A stretch of 64,000 nt of DNA, taken from positions 2,027,001-2,091,000 of the forward strand of contig NZ_CP135076.1 of the NCBI RefSeq assembly GCF_032229225.1, read 5' to 3'. The stretch is from Stakelama saccharophila (GTDB lineage Bacteria; Pseudomonadota; Alphaproteobacteria; Sphingomonadales; Sphingomonadaceae). The notes below the pieces were generated by a model. The model was not told the DNA's origin. It saw only the letters and a program-made list of their open reading frames with translations, and searched no databases. Of this stretch, positions 16,855 through 25,918 are shown piece after piece. The position numbers were made by a program, and so were the translations under genes. The stretch's first letter is position 1. Each line of letters begins with the position of its first letter.

Positions 16855-16995
16855 GGTCAGCGTTCGAATCTCGTCCGCACGCCGATTTGGACGAAGCTCT
16901 ACGCGGCAAGGGCGTCGGCGGCATTGGTAATGTGGAGCGGATGGCGCTGGCGCCGAGCGGCAGGGAGGACTGTGCGGAAGGGCTGAGCGGCTCGT

Positions 16996-19323
16996 TCAGA
17001 ATCTTGCGGACAGTCCCGCGGTCCACCGTCGCGGCGTGCCGGGCCCGAGGCTGCGTGGATTGCCGGCGTCCGGCGCTTCGGCGAGCTCGATCTCGCCGGT
17101 CTCGGAGAACGTGCCGAAGGTCGTGTACCGGGCATCGAACACGTTGCGCAATTCCCCGAACAGCTTCAGCCCGCGTCCGATTGCGATGCTGCCGCGCAGG
17201 TCGACGATGGCGAAGCCGTCCGTCTTGGGCCGGTCATTGCTCTCGTCGCCGAACAAAAACTGCCCCGACTGCGCCTGCACGTCGCCGCCAAGCGTGAAAC
17301 CGTCGCCCGCATAGTCCACCGACACCAATCCGCGATGGCGCGGCACACCCGGCAACCGGTCGCCCGGCGTCACCGCGATATGCCCCTCCCCGTCAGCGGC
17401 GGGATTATCCGGGCTGTTGAGCGCGAGCGGCGTCCGGAAGGTCGCATCTGTGAAGGCATAGCCCGCCCGCAGCGTCCACGCTCCGCGGCGCGCGCCGATA
17501 TCGAGTTCCACCCCTTGTCGCCGCGTTTCGCCGACATTCTGGAAATAGGCACGGCCACGCGTTTCGGCGGCGACGAACTGGATGTCGTCATGGCTGGTGG
17601 TGCGATAGCCGGAAAGCAGCCAGTCGACCGTCCAGGCACCGTCGCTATGGCCCGAAGCGCCCGCTTCCCAGCTTGTCGCCACCACCTGTTCGAGCGGCGG
17701 ATCGCCGACGAAGAAATTGGTGAGGCTGCACGGCGCCTCCGGATCAGCACAGGCGAGTTCCGCCGGCGTCGGCGCGCGATTGGTCTCGGCATAGCCGGCG
17801 CGGATCGAGACAGCGCTTGAGATGGCATAATCGAGTTCGACACCGGGATTGAGCCGCTGGAAATGGTGCTCGCCATTGAGCACCGCGCCGCGCTGATCGT
17901 CGAGCAAGACGCGGGCGTCATTCCAGCGCAGCCCCAGTTCGGCCGACAGCCGCGGCCCGAGCGGCAACGTCTCCGACACGAAGACGCCGGTATAGCGCGT
18001 CAGACCGACCACCTCGACCGGCGTGATCGCGCTGTCCGCCTGTTCGATGACCGGCCCGAGCCCCGCCACATTGCGGGCTTCGGTGAGTTTGCCGAGTTCG
18101 GTGGAGGCGGCGAAGCGGCTGCGGCCGCGATCGTGGCTGGCGCCCACCACCAGCCGGTTCTTTCCGCCGAACAGCGGGCGGGTATCGACGAGCTGGACGA
18201 GCGCGCCGCCGGCGCGGCTTTGCGTCTCACCGCGATTGAGCACGCCATAGCCCTCGCCGCCCAGCACATCGGCGATCGGCGTGCCCGCGCGGTCGGTGAG
18301 GATGCTCTCCTCCCCTTCCTCATCATCATCGTCAGCGGCCGCTTCGAGGCACAGCAGCCCCGTATTCGCCGCCGTCTCGCATGGCTCGATGTCGGCAGCG
18401 TCGCCGTTCACCGTCTCCTGATGAAGCCGCTGCGCATACAGGCTCGCCTCGATCCGGGTGTGCGGCCCCAGCCCCAGCCAGGGATGCACGCTCACCCGAG
18501 CAAAGCGATTGCGGGTGTTGTCGGGCCAGGTGAACACCGCCCGCCGATCGGCCGCGAGCAGTTCGACCGGCGCCGAGCCGTTGCCGGTGAGATCGGTATC
18601 GGCGAGGATCGCCTTGGCGTGAATCCCGGCATTCTCCCCGTCCCAGCCGAGATCGGCGAAGCCGTTGTAGAGCGCCGAGGGCGAGTAGCGCCGCCAGCCG
18701 CCGTCATGCTGTTCGTTGACCGCCAGATAGGCGCTCCACGGCCCCGAGGACGTGCCGAGCTCCGCCGCGAACTCGCCGCGCCCGTAGTTGCCGCCGGCGC
18801 CGCTCAGCCGCGCGCCGGGCGCAGTGCGGCCGGTCTTGGTCTCGACCACCACCGCCCCGCCCAGCGCATTGAGGCCATAGACGGGACTTGCATCCTTGAT
18901 AGTGATGCGGCGCACCGCATTTACGGGCAGGAGATCGAAATCCACCGTGTCGCCGAACGGCTGGTTGAACCGCGCGCCGTCGATGTAAAAGGCGAGCCCC
19001 TGCGCATTGCCCTGCAACGGAGAGGCGACGAATCCGCGATAGACGAGGTTGGGCTGGAACGGATTGGACTGCGCCTCTGACAGCGACACGCCCGCAACGT
19101 TGCGCGCCATGCCACCCGAAAGATCGGTCGTTCCGCCCCGCTTCAGATCGTCGGAGGTGACGGTGATCGCGTCATCCTCGTCCAGATCGCCGCCCGGCGC
19201 GGTGACGACGATGTCGCGGCGCGGCTCGGGTTTCGGCGCCGTTTCCGATTCCGCCTGCGCCAGCGCCGCCGGCGACGTCATCAGCGCAGCGATTGTCAGG
19301 AGCGTCGGCGGCAGCGGTCGCAT
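16996..19323 (-). CDS. TonB-dependent outer-membrane receptor (second of a pair)
   Basis: The product has 775 residues with a signal peptide ending ALAQA, a TonB-box-like DIVVTAP, and a plug with FYIDGARFNQPFGDTVDFDLLP and VYGLNALGGAVVVETKTG. The barrel ends in the classic ELRNVFDARYTTFG motif and a C-terminal Phe. An acidic loop rich in Asp/Glu (DDDDEEGEE) in an extracellular region near residue 340 could bind cations. The plug wording (NPFQPNLVYRGF, QGLAFYIDG) is unlike the common siderophore receptors. ATG 19323 overlaps the stop of the upstream receptor (TAATG), so the two are translated together. The ligand is unknown; a metal chelate or PQQ-like cofactor is possible given the neighbours. 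Confidence 0.92.
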   Translation of the reverse strand: MRPLPPTLLTIAALMTSPAALAQAESETAPKPEPRRDIVVTAPGGDLDEDDAITVTSDDLKRGGTTDLSGGMARNVAGVSLSEAQSNPFQPNLVYRGFVASPLQGNAQGLAFYIDGARFNQPFGDTVDFDLLPVNAVRRITIKDASPVYGLNALGGAVVVETKTGRTAPGARLSGAGGNYGRGEFAAELGTSSGPWSAYLAVNEQHDGGWRRYSPSALYNGFADLGWDGENAGIHAKAILADTDLTGNGSAPVELLAADRRAVFTWPDNTRNRFARVSVHPWLGLGPHTRIEASLYAQRLHQETVNGDAADIEPCETAANTGLLCLEAAADDDDEEGEESILTDRAGTPIADVLGGEGYGVLNRGETQSRAGGALVQLVDTRPLFGGKNRLVVGASHDRGRSRFAASTELGKLTEARNVAGLGPVIEQADSAITPVEVVGLTRYTGVFVSETLPLGPRLSAELGLRWNDARVLLDDQRGAVLNGEHHFQRLNPGVELDYAISSAVSIRAGYAETNRAPTPAELACADPEAPCSLTNFFVGDPPLEQVVATSWEAGASGHSDGAWTVDWLLSGYRTTSHDDIQFVAAETRGRAYFQNVGETRRQGVELDIGARRGAWTLRAGYAFTDATFRTPLALNSPDNPAADGEGHIAVTPGDRLPGVPRHRGLVSVDYAGDGFTLGGDVQAQSGQFLFGDESNDRPKTDGFAIVDLRGSIAIGRGLKLFGELRNVFDARYTTFGTFSETGEIELAEAPDAGNPRSLGPGTPRRWTAGLSARF

Positions 19324-21347
19324 TATCCTATTCTCAGCCCGATCCACAGCGTCCGCGGCGTGCCGAGGTCGAGGGATCCGGCATCGCTGCGCGTCACGAC
19401 GGTCTCGTCGAAGAGGTTTTCGGCACGCCCCACAAGACTCACTCCTTTGCCCAGCGGCAGTTCCGCCACCGCATCGACAGTGAAGGCATCCGGCAGGGAG
19501 TCGGTTTCCAGATCGTCTTCATACTGGCGCCCGGTATAGCGCAGCGTCGTCGACAGAAGCGCCCCGCTGCGCGGCGCCCAGGCCAGCGTCGTGCTGGCGC
19601 TGTGTCGCGGGCTCTGCGCCGGCTCACGCCCGTCGAGCGCCGCCGAGGCGCCCGACCCGACAACCTTGCTGTCGTTATAGGCGTAAGAGGCGCTCAGCGC
19701 GAACGCGCCGCGCTCCGCCCGCGCATTCACCTCGACCCCCTTGGCCTCGATCGCATCGACATTGCGGCGCTGGCGCAGATCGGGACCGATGGTCACGTTG
19801 GCGATGGCGCCGTCGAGCCGGTTGTAGAAGGCGGTCACACCCAGCGACACGCCCTCGGCCGGAGTCAGATCGAAGCCCGCCTCCGCACCCTTCATGCGTT
19901 CGGGATCGAGCGCCGCATTGGCCTCGGTCACCACGGGATAGACGACGTATGGCCGATAGAGTTCGTTCAGCGTCGGCAGGCGAAAGCCCGTATAGGCCGC
20001 GGCGCGCAGCGCCAGATGCTCGCCGGCGTGGAACAGCGCGCCCACCCGGCCGGTCGCCTCTACGCCGTCGCGATCGGCATAGCGGTCGTTGCGCGTCAGC
20101 ACGCCATCGGCGCTCAGCTCGCGATAAAAGCCGCCGGTGATCGTCCAGCGGTCGATGCGGCCGCCGCCGGTCAGCACCAGCGGCCCCAGCGTCCAGTCGT
20201 CCTCCACGAAAAGGCCGAGCGTCTGCGTCTGTCCGCCCGCGTGGCGATGCGCCGTCGCCGCGCCGCCGCTATAGGGATCCTCGTACAACGCCCCGTCCGC
20301 CAGCCGGGTGTCGACGCCGATCCGTAGCAGGTGGCCGTCGCCGACCGGCGGCCGCACCTCGATCTTGCCGCCCAGCCCGGTCGAGGGCGTGTTGCGCTGA
20401 TCGAGCACCAGTTGGTGACTCGACGAACTGATGACGCGGTTGGAAAAGTTGCGCGCCTGGACATAAGCGAGTGCATCGACCTGCCACGGACCGCGATGGA
20501 TCAGCCGGACGCTGGCGTCGTTCGCTTCGGTGCTGCTGTCGGCGCCGGTGAAGCGCAACGTGCGATCGTCACGATAGACCACACCGCGCGCCTGCACCTC
20601 CGTGTCGGCGTCGATCGGCGCGGCCATGCGCAGCGAGGTCGACCAGTTGCGATATCGCGCCCGCGCCGTGGCGGGGTCCCGCTGGTCCTGCGGCGTGGTG
20701 TAGAAACCGTCGGAGCGGTCGAACTGCCCCGAAAACGACACGAATCCCACGCCCACGTCCGGCGACACGCTGGCGGAGAGCATCTGCGAATCGCGGCTGC
20801 CGTAAAAGCCGTCCGCTTCGTAAAGCGGCAACGAGTCGCGGCCGGCGCTGATCAGTTCGATCGTTCCCGCCACCGCGCCGGCGCCGAACGGGCCCGTCCC
20901 GCCGCCGCGGGTCACCCGTACCGCCTTCAGCCGGTCGGGCGCGATCGCGTTGAACGGAATATACCCGAAGAAGGGGTCGGCCTGCGGCACGCCGTCGAGC
21001 AGCACCAATGCGCGGCTGGTCGCATTGCCGCCGATAGCGCGCAGTGTCACGCCCTGGGCGGTGGGGTTTGCAGAGCGGCTGTCCGAGCGGCGGAACTGCT
21101 GCAGCCCGGCAACATCGCGCAGCACGTCCTCCAGCCGGCCGGACGCCGAATGGGTCAGCCGCTCGCGGTCGATCGTCGCAACGCCATAGGCCGCCGCGCC
21201 GGCCGTCGGCGGGAGCGCTTCGCCGTCGACGACGATGTCTTTCGTCGATCCTGCGTCCTGGTCCCGGTCCTTCGCCTTCGCGCCGACCGGCAGAGCCGTA
21301 GCCATGGCAAGAAGGGTGATCAGGAAATTGCGGTAGATGAAGAACAT
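19323..21347 (-). CDS. TonB-dependent outer-membrane receptor (first of a pair)
   Basis: The product has 674 residues with a signal peptide (LAMATALPVGAKA), a TonB box (KDIVVDGE), and a plug with GVATIDRERL, LEDVLRDVAGLQQF, LLDGVPQADPFFGYIPF and GPFGAGAVAGTIEL. The barrel closes with RAENLFDETVVTRSDAG and DLGTPRTLWIGLRIG. Size and motifs resemble BtuB/PqqU-class receptors rather than large glycan receptors. It follows the cytochrome b561 gene by 31 nt and is translationally coupled to the second receptor, so one operon is likely. The transported compound cannot be read from the sequence. Confidence 0.92.
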   Translation of the reverse strand: MFFIYRNFLITLLAMATALPVGAKAKDRDQDAGSTKDIVVDGEALPPTAGAAAYGVATIDRERLTHSASGRLEDVLRDVAGLQQFRRSDSRSANPTAQGVTLRAIGGNATSRALVLLDGVPQADPFFGYIPFNAIAPDRLKAVRVTRGGGTGPFGAGAVAGTIELISAGRDSLPLYEADGFYGSRDSQMLSASVSPDVGVGFVSFSGQFDRSDGFYTTPQDQRDPATARARYRNWSTSLRMAAPIDADTEVQARGVVYRDDRTLRFTGADSSTEANDASVRLIHRGPWQVDALAYVQARNFSNRVISSSSHQLVLDQRNTPSTGLGGKIEVRPPVGDGHLLRIGVDTRLADGALYEDPYSGGAATAHRHAGGQTQTLGLFVEDDWTLGPLVLTGGGRIDRWTITGGFYRELSADGVLTRNDRYADRDGVEATGRVGALFHAGEHLALRAAAYTGFRLPTLNELYRPYVVYPVVTEANAALDPERMKGAEAGFDLTPAEGVSLGVTAFYNRLDGAIANVTIGPDLRQRRNVDAIEAKGVEVNARAERGAFALSASYAYNDSKVVGSGASAALDGREPAQSPRHSASTTLAWAPRSGALLSTTLRYTGRQYEDDLETDSLPDAFTVDAVAELPLGKGVSLVGRAENLFDETVVTRSDAGSLDLGTPRTLWIGLRIG

Positions 21348-21378
21348 AGGCCCGCCTGCACTTATGGGTGGCGCCCGC

Positions 21379-22011
21379 CTACACGTCCCGCCTCCGAGAA
21401 TACAAGTTCGTCGGGTCTGCGCCGGAAATCGGCCAGGGCACCATGCGCGCCAGCACCCCGTCGCGCAGCAGAACGCCGTGGCGCAGGGCGGCCGCGATGT
21501 GACCGGTTGCCAGCGCCAGCATCGTCCAGCCGAGCACCCGGTGCGCCGATCCCGCCGCTACCGCCATGATGCTTCCCGGGGCCACATCCAGCTTCGGCAG
21601 GGGTGCGAGATAGAACCAGACCAGCGGATAAGCGCCGGCAGAGGTCATGACATAGCCGGTCAGGGGCAGCAGCAGCATCATTGTGTAAAGTAGGACATGC
21701 GTGGCGCCCGCCGCCCGGCGCTCCCATGGCCGCAGCGACGGCAGCGACGGCGGGCGGTGCCGCATCCGCCAGCAGAGCCGGACAAAAGCCAGCGCGAGGA
21801 CGCAAATCCCGATGGACTTGTGGATCGGCATCGGGCTCGCACCCGTCCACCGTTCCAGTTCCTCATGCAGCAGACCAAGCGGCAGGTTGATGAGGATCAG
21901 GACCGCCATGCACCAATGCAGTGCCCGCGCCACTGCATTGTAGCGCATCGACGCCTGCTCGTGGCGCGCATCTGTCGAAGGGGCTGCGGCTATTTCGTCC
22001 CGGTTCGGCAT
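21379..22011 (-). CDS. Cytochrome b561-family diheme membrane protein
   Basis: From ATG 22011 this gives 210 residues with four membrane helices. Heme-ligand motifs are RYNAVARALHWCMAVLI, PIHKSIGICVLALAF, ATHVLLYTMMLLLPLTGY and SAHRVLGWTMLALATGHIAAAL, each helix carrying the expected His. It should shuttle electrons between ubiquinol and a periplasmic partner. A shorter start at 21948 (MRYNAV) begins at the domain edge and is possible; longer frames to 22131 look non-coding. It is the first gene of an operon with two TonB receptors, a setting where b561 proteins may reduce an imported metal or chelate. Confidence 0.87.
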   Translation of the reverse strand: MPNRDEIAAAPSTDARHEQASMRYNAVARALHWCMAVLILINLPLGLLHEELERWTGASPMPIHKSIGICVLALAFVRLCWRMRHRPPSLPSLRPWERRAAGATHVLLYTMMLLLPLTGYVMTSAGAYPLVWFYLAPLPKLDVAPGSIMAVAAGSAHRVLGWTMLALATGHIAAALRHGVLLRDGVLARMVPWPISGADPTNLYSRRRDV

Positions 22012-22282
22012 TCCATGCGCCCCACCGCTCCTCGTCATCATTGCGCTCGACGAAGATTTTCGCGCCGCTTCTGCGGCGAACCAGGCCGCGAAGGAGGCGA
22101 TTCGCCACCCGCTCATCTGTGGCGGCAGCACAATGGTGGTTCAACCCTCGACCCGCCGGGGTTTCGGTTGCGAGGGAAATCCGTGCAGGCCCGAAAGAGC
22201 GACTATGCTCGTTCCAGACGCCTAGCTGCGCTCCGGGCCGGCGACTGTCGCACGCCCCACTGCCGGCCAGGGGCCTGCACGA

Positions 22283-23290
22283 TTACCGCCTCCGTGTCTT
22301 TCGGGTCGACCACAGCATTGCCGCGAGGCCGCCGAGCAGGACCGCCACGGCCGCGGCGCCGGCGGGCCGGCGCTGCGCCGCCGTGTAGAGACTGACCCGC
22401 CGCGGCCGCTCGCGGCGCGATCGTTCGCGACCCTCATCGAACGGGGCGAACACGGCATCGCGCCGCGTCTTTGGCGTCTCCCTGTCGTAGAGCTTTCGGC
22501 GCATGAAGGGCGTGATCCAGTCGAGCAGGCGCGGAAAATGGACGCCCGCCAGCACCTGAAGCCGCCCTACCCCACCCACGGTCACCACGCGGACAGGATG
22601 CTCGCAGGCGTGAAGCACGGCGTCGGCGACCAGTTGCGGGTCATAGGCAGGCGGCGGAATCAGCGCCTCGCCGGAACCGTGATTTGCCGCATGCTCGCCG
22701 ATCGGCGTGTCGATTCCCGACGGTTTCACCAGCGTGATCGAAATCGGAAGGCCATCGGCGCGGACCTCCAGGGCAAGGCTTTCGATATAGCCTTTGACCG
22801 CATGCTTGGCGGCGGCATAGGCCCCCAGCACCGGGGTCGGTATATCGCAGACGATGGAGCCGATCGCAATCAGGGCGCCGCCGCGTTCGCGCAGGTGGCG
22901 GATCGCCGTTTCGGCGCTGTTGACGGTGCCGAAATAGTCGGTGCGGAACAGTCGTTCATGTTCCTCCAGCGGTGTGTCGAGCAACCGTCCGTAGATCGCC
23001 ACGCCGGCATTGCTGATCCAACTGTCGATATGGCCGAACCGCGCAACCGCCGCATCGCCCGCGGCGCGAAGCTGAGCGGCGTCTCCGACATCCGCCACGG
23101 CAAATTCGGCCACGCCGCCGGCTGCGATGATCTGATCGCGAATCTGCTCGAGCGCCCTGCCGTCGCGGGCAACCAGCATCACGCGCGCGCCCCGCGCTGC
23201 CGCGTTCCTCGACACAACGAGTCCGATGCCCGAGGTGGCACCGGTGATAACGACGACCTGCTCGGCCAGCGGCTTCAGTCGAATTGCCAT
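22283..23290 (-). CDS. Short-chain dehydrogenase/reductase with C-terminal membrane anchor
   Basis: The product has 335 residues. A Rossmann fold is clear: cofactor motif TGATSGIG near residue 17, NAG in WISNAGVAIYG, a catalytic Ser in IAIGSIVCD, and Tyr/Lys in GAYAAAKHAVKGY. A C-terminal extension rich in Arg (REERSRRERPRR-like) leads to a predicted membrane helix AGAAAVAVLLGGLAAMLW and a basic tail, so it is probably tethered to the inner membrane. The substrate is unknown; SDRs of this length with a tail are frequent in sphingomonads. ATG 23290 has a GGAGGTG Shine-Dalgarno 5 nt upstream. A GGAAC-N16-CTTT element at 23311-23335 may be a stress promoter. Confidence 0.88.
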   Translation of the reverse strand: MAIRLKPLAEQVVVITGATSGIGLVVSRNAAARGARVMLVARDGRALEQIRDQIIAAGGVAEFAVADVGDAAQLRAAGDAAVARFGHIDSWISNAGVAIYGRLLDTPLEEHERLFRTDYFGTVNSAETAIRHLRERGGALIAIGSIVCDIPTPVLGAYAAAKHAVKGYIESLALEVRADGLPISITLVKPSGIDTPIGEHAANHGSGEALIPPPAYDPQLVADAVLHACEHPVRVVTVGGVGRLQVLAGVHFPRLLDWITPFMRRKLYDRETPKTRRDAVFAPFDEGRERSRRERPRRVSLYTAAQRRPAGAAAVAVLLGGLAAMLWSTRKTRRR

Positions 23291-23310
23291 GGCGACACCT
23301 CCATCATGCC

Positions 23311-23335
23311 AAAGCAGCCGGAAGCGGGATGTTCC
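23311..23335 (-). promoter_or_regulatory. Possible EcfG-like promoter for the SDR gene
   Basis: Minus-strand GGAAC is followed after 16 nt by CTTT, one base from the CGTT -10 consensus, 20 nt before the start codon. It is weaker than the element at 16830-16854. It is supported mainly by similar elements before other stress-type genes in this window. Confidence 0.3.
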
Positions 23336-23438
23336 AATCGCGGCCACCCGGCGCGCCCCAAATATGCGAAATGGCAATCGGAAGCGGGACACGGACATCA
23401 TCGGCGCCAGGCGCGTTCCTTTCGCGAGGAGGATGAAA

Positions 23439-23615
23439 ATGACCGAAAAGAAATCCGAAAACGGCGCACCACAACCGGATCGCAAGCACCAGGCCGCAAG
23501 TCGGCGCAAATCATCCGACGACGCAAAACGTAACGACGCCGTGCGAAAGGAGCCCGATCCGGCGGAGGGCGCGGACGATATTCCCGGTCCCGATTCCGGT
23601 TCGCCGGAGGGCTGA
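23439..23615 (+). CDS. Small hydrophilic, probably disordered protein
   Basis: The 58-residue product is made almost wholly of Lys, Arg, Asp, Glu, Ser and Pro (for example KHQAASRRKSSDDAKR, then an acidic DPAEGADDIPGPD end), with no hydrophobic core. There are two nearby ATGs (23433 and 23439). An AGGAGG Shine-Dalgarno ends directly before the first, so the second, 6 nt further on, is the better start. Short charged proteins of this kind are common near stress genes in sphingomonads, but no function is known. It is divergent from the SDR gene. Confidence 0.6.
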   Translation: MTEKKSENGAPQPDRKHQAASRRKSSDDAKRNDAVRKEPDPAEGADDIPGPDSGSPEG

Positions 23616-23790
23616 TCACGGGGTGCCGGCTTCCGGATTGCCGGGAATCCACATCGAAGATGCTGGTTCGGCATCCTTGTTCCCGAACCGCATAATCGCC
23701 CTACTCCTTTACCTGCAGATAGCGAATATTATTTATGCGCGGGCCGCATCCGCGGCCGGTAAATACGATTCACCGGGGGCAAACGAGCGC

Positions 23791-25692
23791 GTGAACAGTT
23801 CAGTGGACTTGCAAACGGTGCCGCTTTCGGATCGCTTTCGGCTGCTTGTCGAGGCGGTTACCGACTATGCGATCTACATGCTCGATCCCGAGGGAACGAT
23901 CATTACCTGGAATCCGGGCGGCCGGCGCTTCAAGGGCTATGAAGAGCACGAAATCGTCGGCCGCAATTTCTCCTGCTTCTTCACCGAAGAGGATCGCGAG
24001 GGAGGCCTGCCGCAGCAGATTCTGCGCACGGCGGCGACCGAAGGACGGTGCGAGGGCGAAGGCTGGCGCGTCCGCAAGGACGGATCGCAATTCTGGGTCC
24101 ACGCCGTAGTCGACGCGATCATGAGCGACGACGGCCAATTGCTCGGCTTTGCAAAGATCACGCGCGACATCACCGAAGAGCATCTGCGACGCACCGCACT
24201 GTACGAAAGCGAGCAGCGGTTCCGGCTGCTGGTGCAGGGCGTGCACGACTATGCGATCTACATGTTGGATCGGGACGGAAACGTCACGAACTGGAATTCG
24301 GGGGCCGAAGCCATCAAGGGCTATTCCGCCGACGAGATCATCGGCCATCATTTCTCGCGCTTCTACACGCCCGAGGAACGCGAACGCGGAGAACCGGCAA
24401 ACGCGCTCGCCACTGCATTGCGGGAAGGCCGCTATGAACGCGAAGCGCAGCGCGTACGAAAAGACGGCACGACTTTCTGGGCGCATGTCGTACTCGAGCC
24501 GATCCGCGACGAACAGGGCGAGCATGTCGGCTTCGCCAAAGTCACACGGGATATCACGGAACGGCGCAGGTCGCAGGAAGAACTGGAAGAAGCCCGCATC
24601 GCACTGGCGCAAGCGCAGAAGCTGCAGGCGCTGGGCGAGTTGACCGGCGGAATCGCGCACGATTTCAACAATCTGATGACCGTTGTACGGGGCTCCGCCG
24701 AGTTGCTCGCGCGCCCCGGCCTCAGTGAAGAGAAGCGCCAAAGATATGTGACGGCGATCGCGGAAACCGCAGATGTCGCCGCGAACCTTACCCGGCGGCT
24801 CCTCGCCTTCGGCCGCCGCCAGGCACTCACCCCCGAAGTCATCGACACGCGGAGCCGCCTCACGACCTTTTCCGACGTCCTCGACCGCACGATCGGAGAG
24901 CAGGTCGAGGTGAAGCTGGATCTCGCCAAGGCAGTCCATCCCCTCGAAGTCGACATCGCGGAATTCGAGGCGTCGCTGCTCAACGCCGCCCTCAATGCCC
25001 GGGACGCCATGCCCGGTGGCGGCACGTTGACGATCAGCGCCTGCAACATCGCAAGCGACAGTGTGCGAATTTCGATCGGGGACACGGGCGAAGGAATCCC
25101 GCCCGACGTGCTGGAGCGGGTCTTCGAACCGTTCTTCACCACGAAGCAGGTGGGCAAGGGAAGCGGTCTGGGTCTGAGCCAAATCCACGGTTTTGTGGCG
25201 CAGTCCGGCGGCCGTGTAGAGATCGAATCGTCTCAGGGGGAAGGCACCACCATAAGCCTTTTCCTTCCGGCATCGCGCAAGTCGCTGCCGCGTGAAGCAC
25301 GTGCCGAACCGGACGGCAACATACCCGCCAACTTTCGCGTTCTGCTGGTAGAGGACAACGACGCCGTACGCTCCTTTGCCGAGACGCTCCTGCGCGAATT
25401 CGGCGCGCAGGTGACGGCTGCGGGATCCGGCCGGGAGGCGCTGGAGTTGCTCAACGGCAACAGCTTCGACCTGGTGTTCTCCGACGTCGTCATGGCAGAC
25501 ATGACCGGGATCGAGATGGCCAGGCACATCCACGAAAACCGTCCCACCCAACGAATCGTGCTCGCGACGGGCTACAGCAAGGAAGTAGCCGGCGGGGAAG
25601 CGGCGGGCTACGAAGTCGTCCGCAAACCCTATGGTGCATCGAGTCTCCGTCCTGTGCTGGCACGGGCACTCGCCTCGACCGACCAGCGATAG
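23791..25692 (+). CDS. PAS-PAS hybrid sensor histidine kinase with C-terminal receiver
   Basis: From GTG 23791 this gives about 633 residues. Two PAS domains (about 18-135 and 145-260) are near copies of each other; both contain DYAIYMLD, a WN-x-G turn, and a GFAKITRDIT or GFAKVTRDIT exit. Then comes a HisKA helix with the phosphoacceptor in GGIAHDFNNL, an ATPase domain with NAALNARDAM, GDTGEGIP and GKGSGLGLSQIHGF, and a receiver domain (VLLVEDND, then FSDVVMADMTG) with its phosphorylated Asp. No membrane segment is needed in this model, so it is cytosolic. The signal is unknown; no heme or flavin Cys is evident. The frame stays open upstream to 23623, including a hydrophobic stretch, so the start is uncertain. 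Confidence 0.88.
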   Translation: MNSSVDLQTVPLSDRFRLLVEAVTDYAIYMLDPEGTIITWNPGGRRFKGYEEHEIVGRNFSCFFTEEDREGGLPQQILRTAATEGRCEGEGWRVRKDGSQFWVHAVVDAIMSDDGQLLGFAKITRDITEEHLRRTALYESEQRFRLLVQGVHDYAIYMLDRDGNVTNWNSGAEAIKGYSADEIIGHHFSRFYTPEERERGEPANALATALREGRYEREAQRVRKDGTTFWAHVVLEPIRDEQGEHVGFAKVTRDITERRRSQEELEEARIALAQAQKLQALGELTGGIAHDFNNLMTVVRGSAELLARPGLSEEKRQRYVTAIAETADVAANLTRRLLAFGRRQALTPEVIDTRSRLTTFSDVLDRTIGEQVEVKLDLAKAVHPLEVDIAEFEASLLNAALNARDAMPGGGTLTISACNIASDSVRISIGDTGEGIPPDVLERVFEPFFTTKQVGKGSGLGLSQIHGFVAQSGGRVEIESSQGEGTTISLFLPASRKSLPREARAEPDGNIPANFRVLLVEDNDAVRSFAETLLREFGAQVTAAGSGREALELLNGNSFDLVFSDVVMADMTGIEMARHIHENRPTQRIVLATGYSKEVAGGEAAGYEVVRKPYGASSLRPVLARALASTDQR

Positions 25693-25918
25693 ACGCTGTC
25701 TCCCGCGATCTGGCGCCAGGTCGAGCGATTTCTAATCTATGTCAGTGAAGACGGCGGGAAAGGCTGACACGTACGTGATACAGCCGCTGTGCCGACTGGA
25801 TCGAAGCGCAAATTCCGGAGTCGACATCGAGGGTGCCTTTCGTTTCCAACGCAAATAGTCGACATGTAAAGCGCACCCCGCCCCTTACGGGCATTTCTGT
25901 CGAAGAGGATGCCGAGCG

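Noticed and set aside
23291..23674. N-terminal extension of the SDR gene
   Set aside because: The Shine-Dalgarno and family start are at 23290; the extension overlaps the divergent small gene and looks non-coding.
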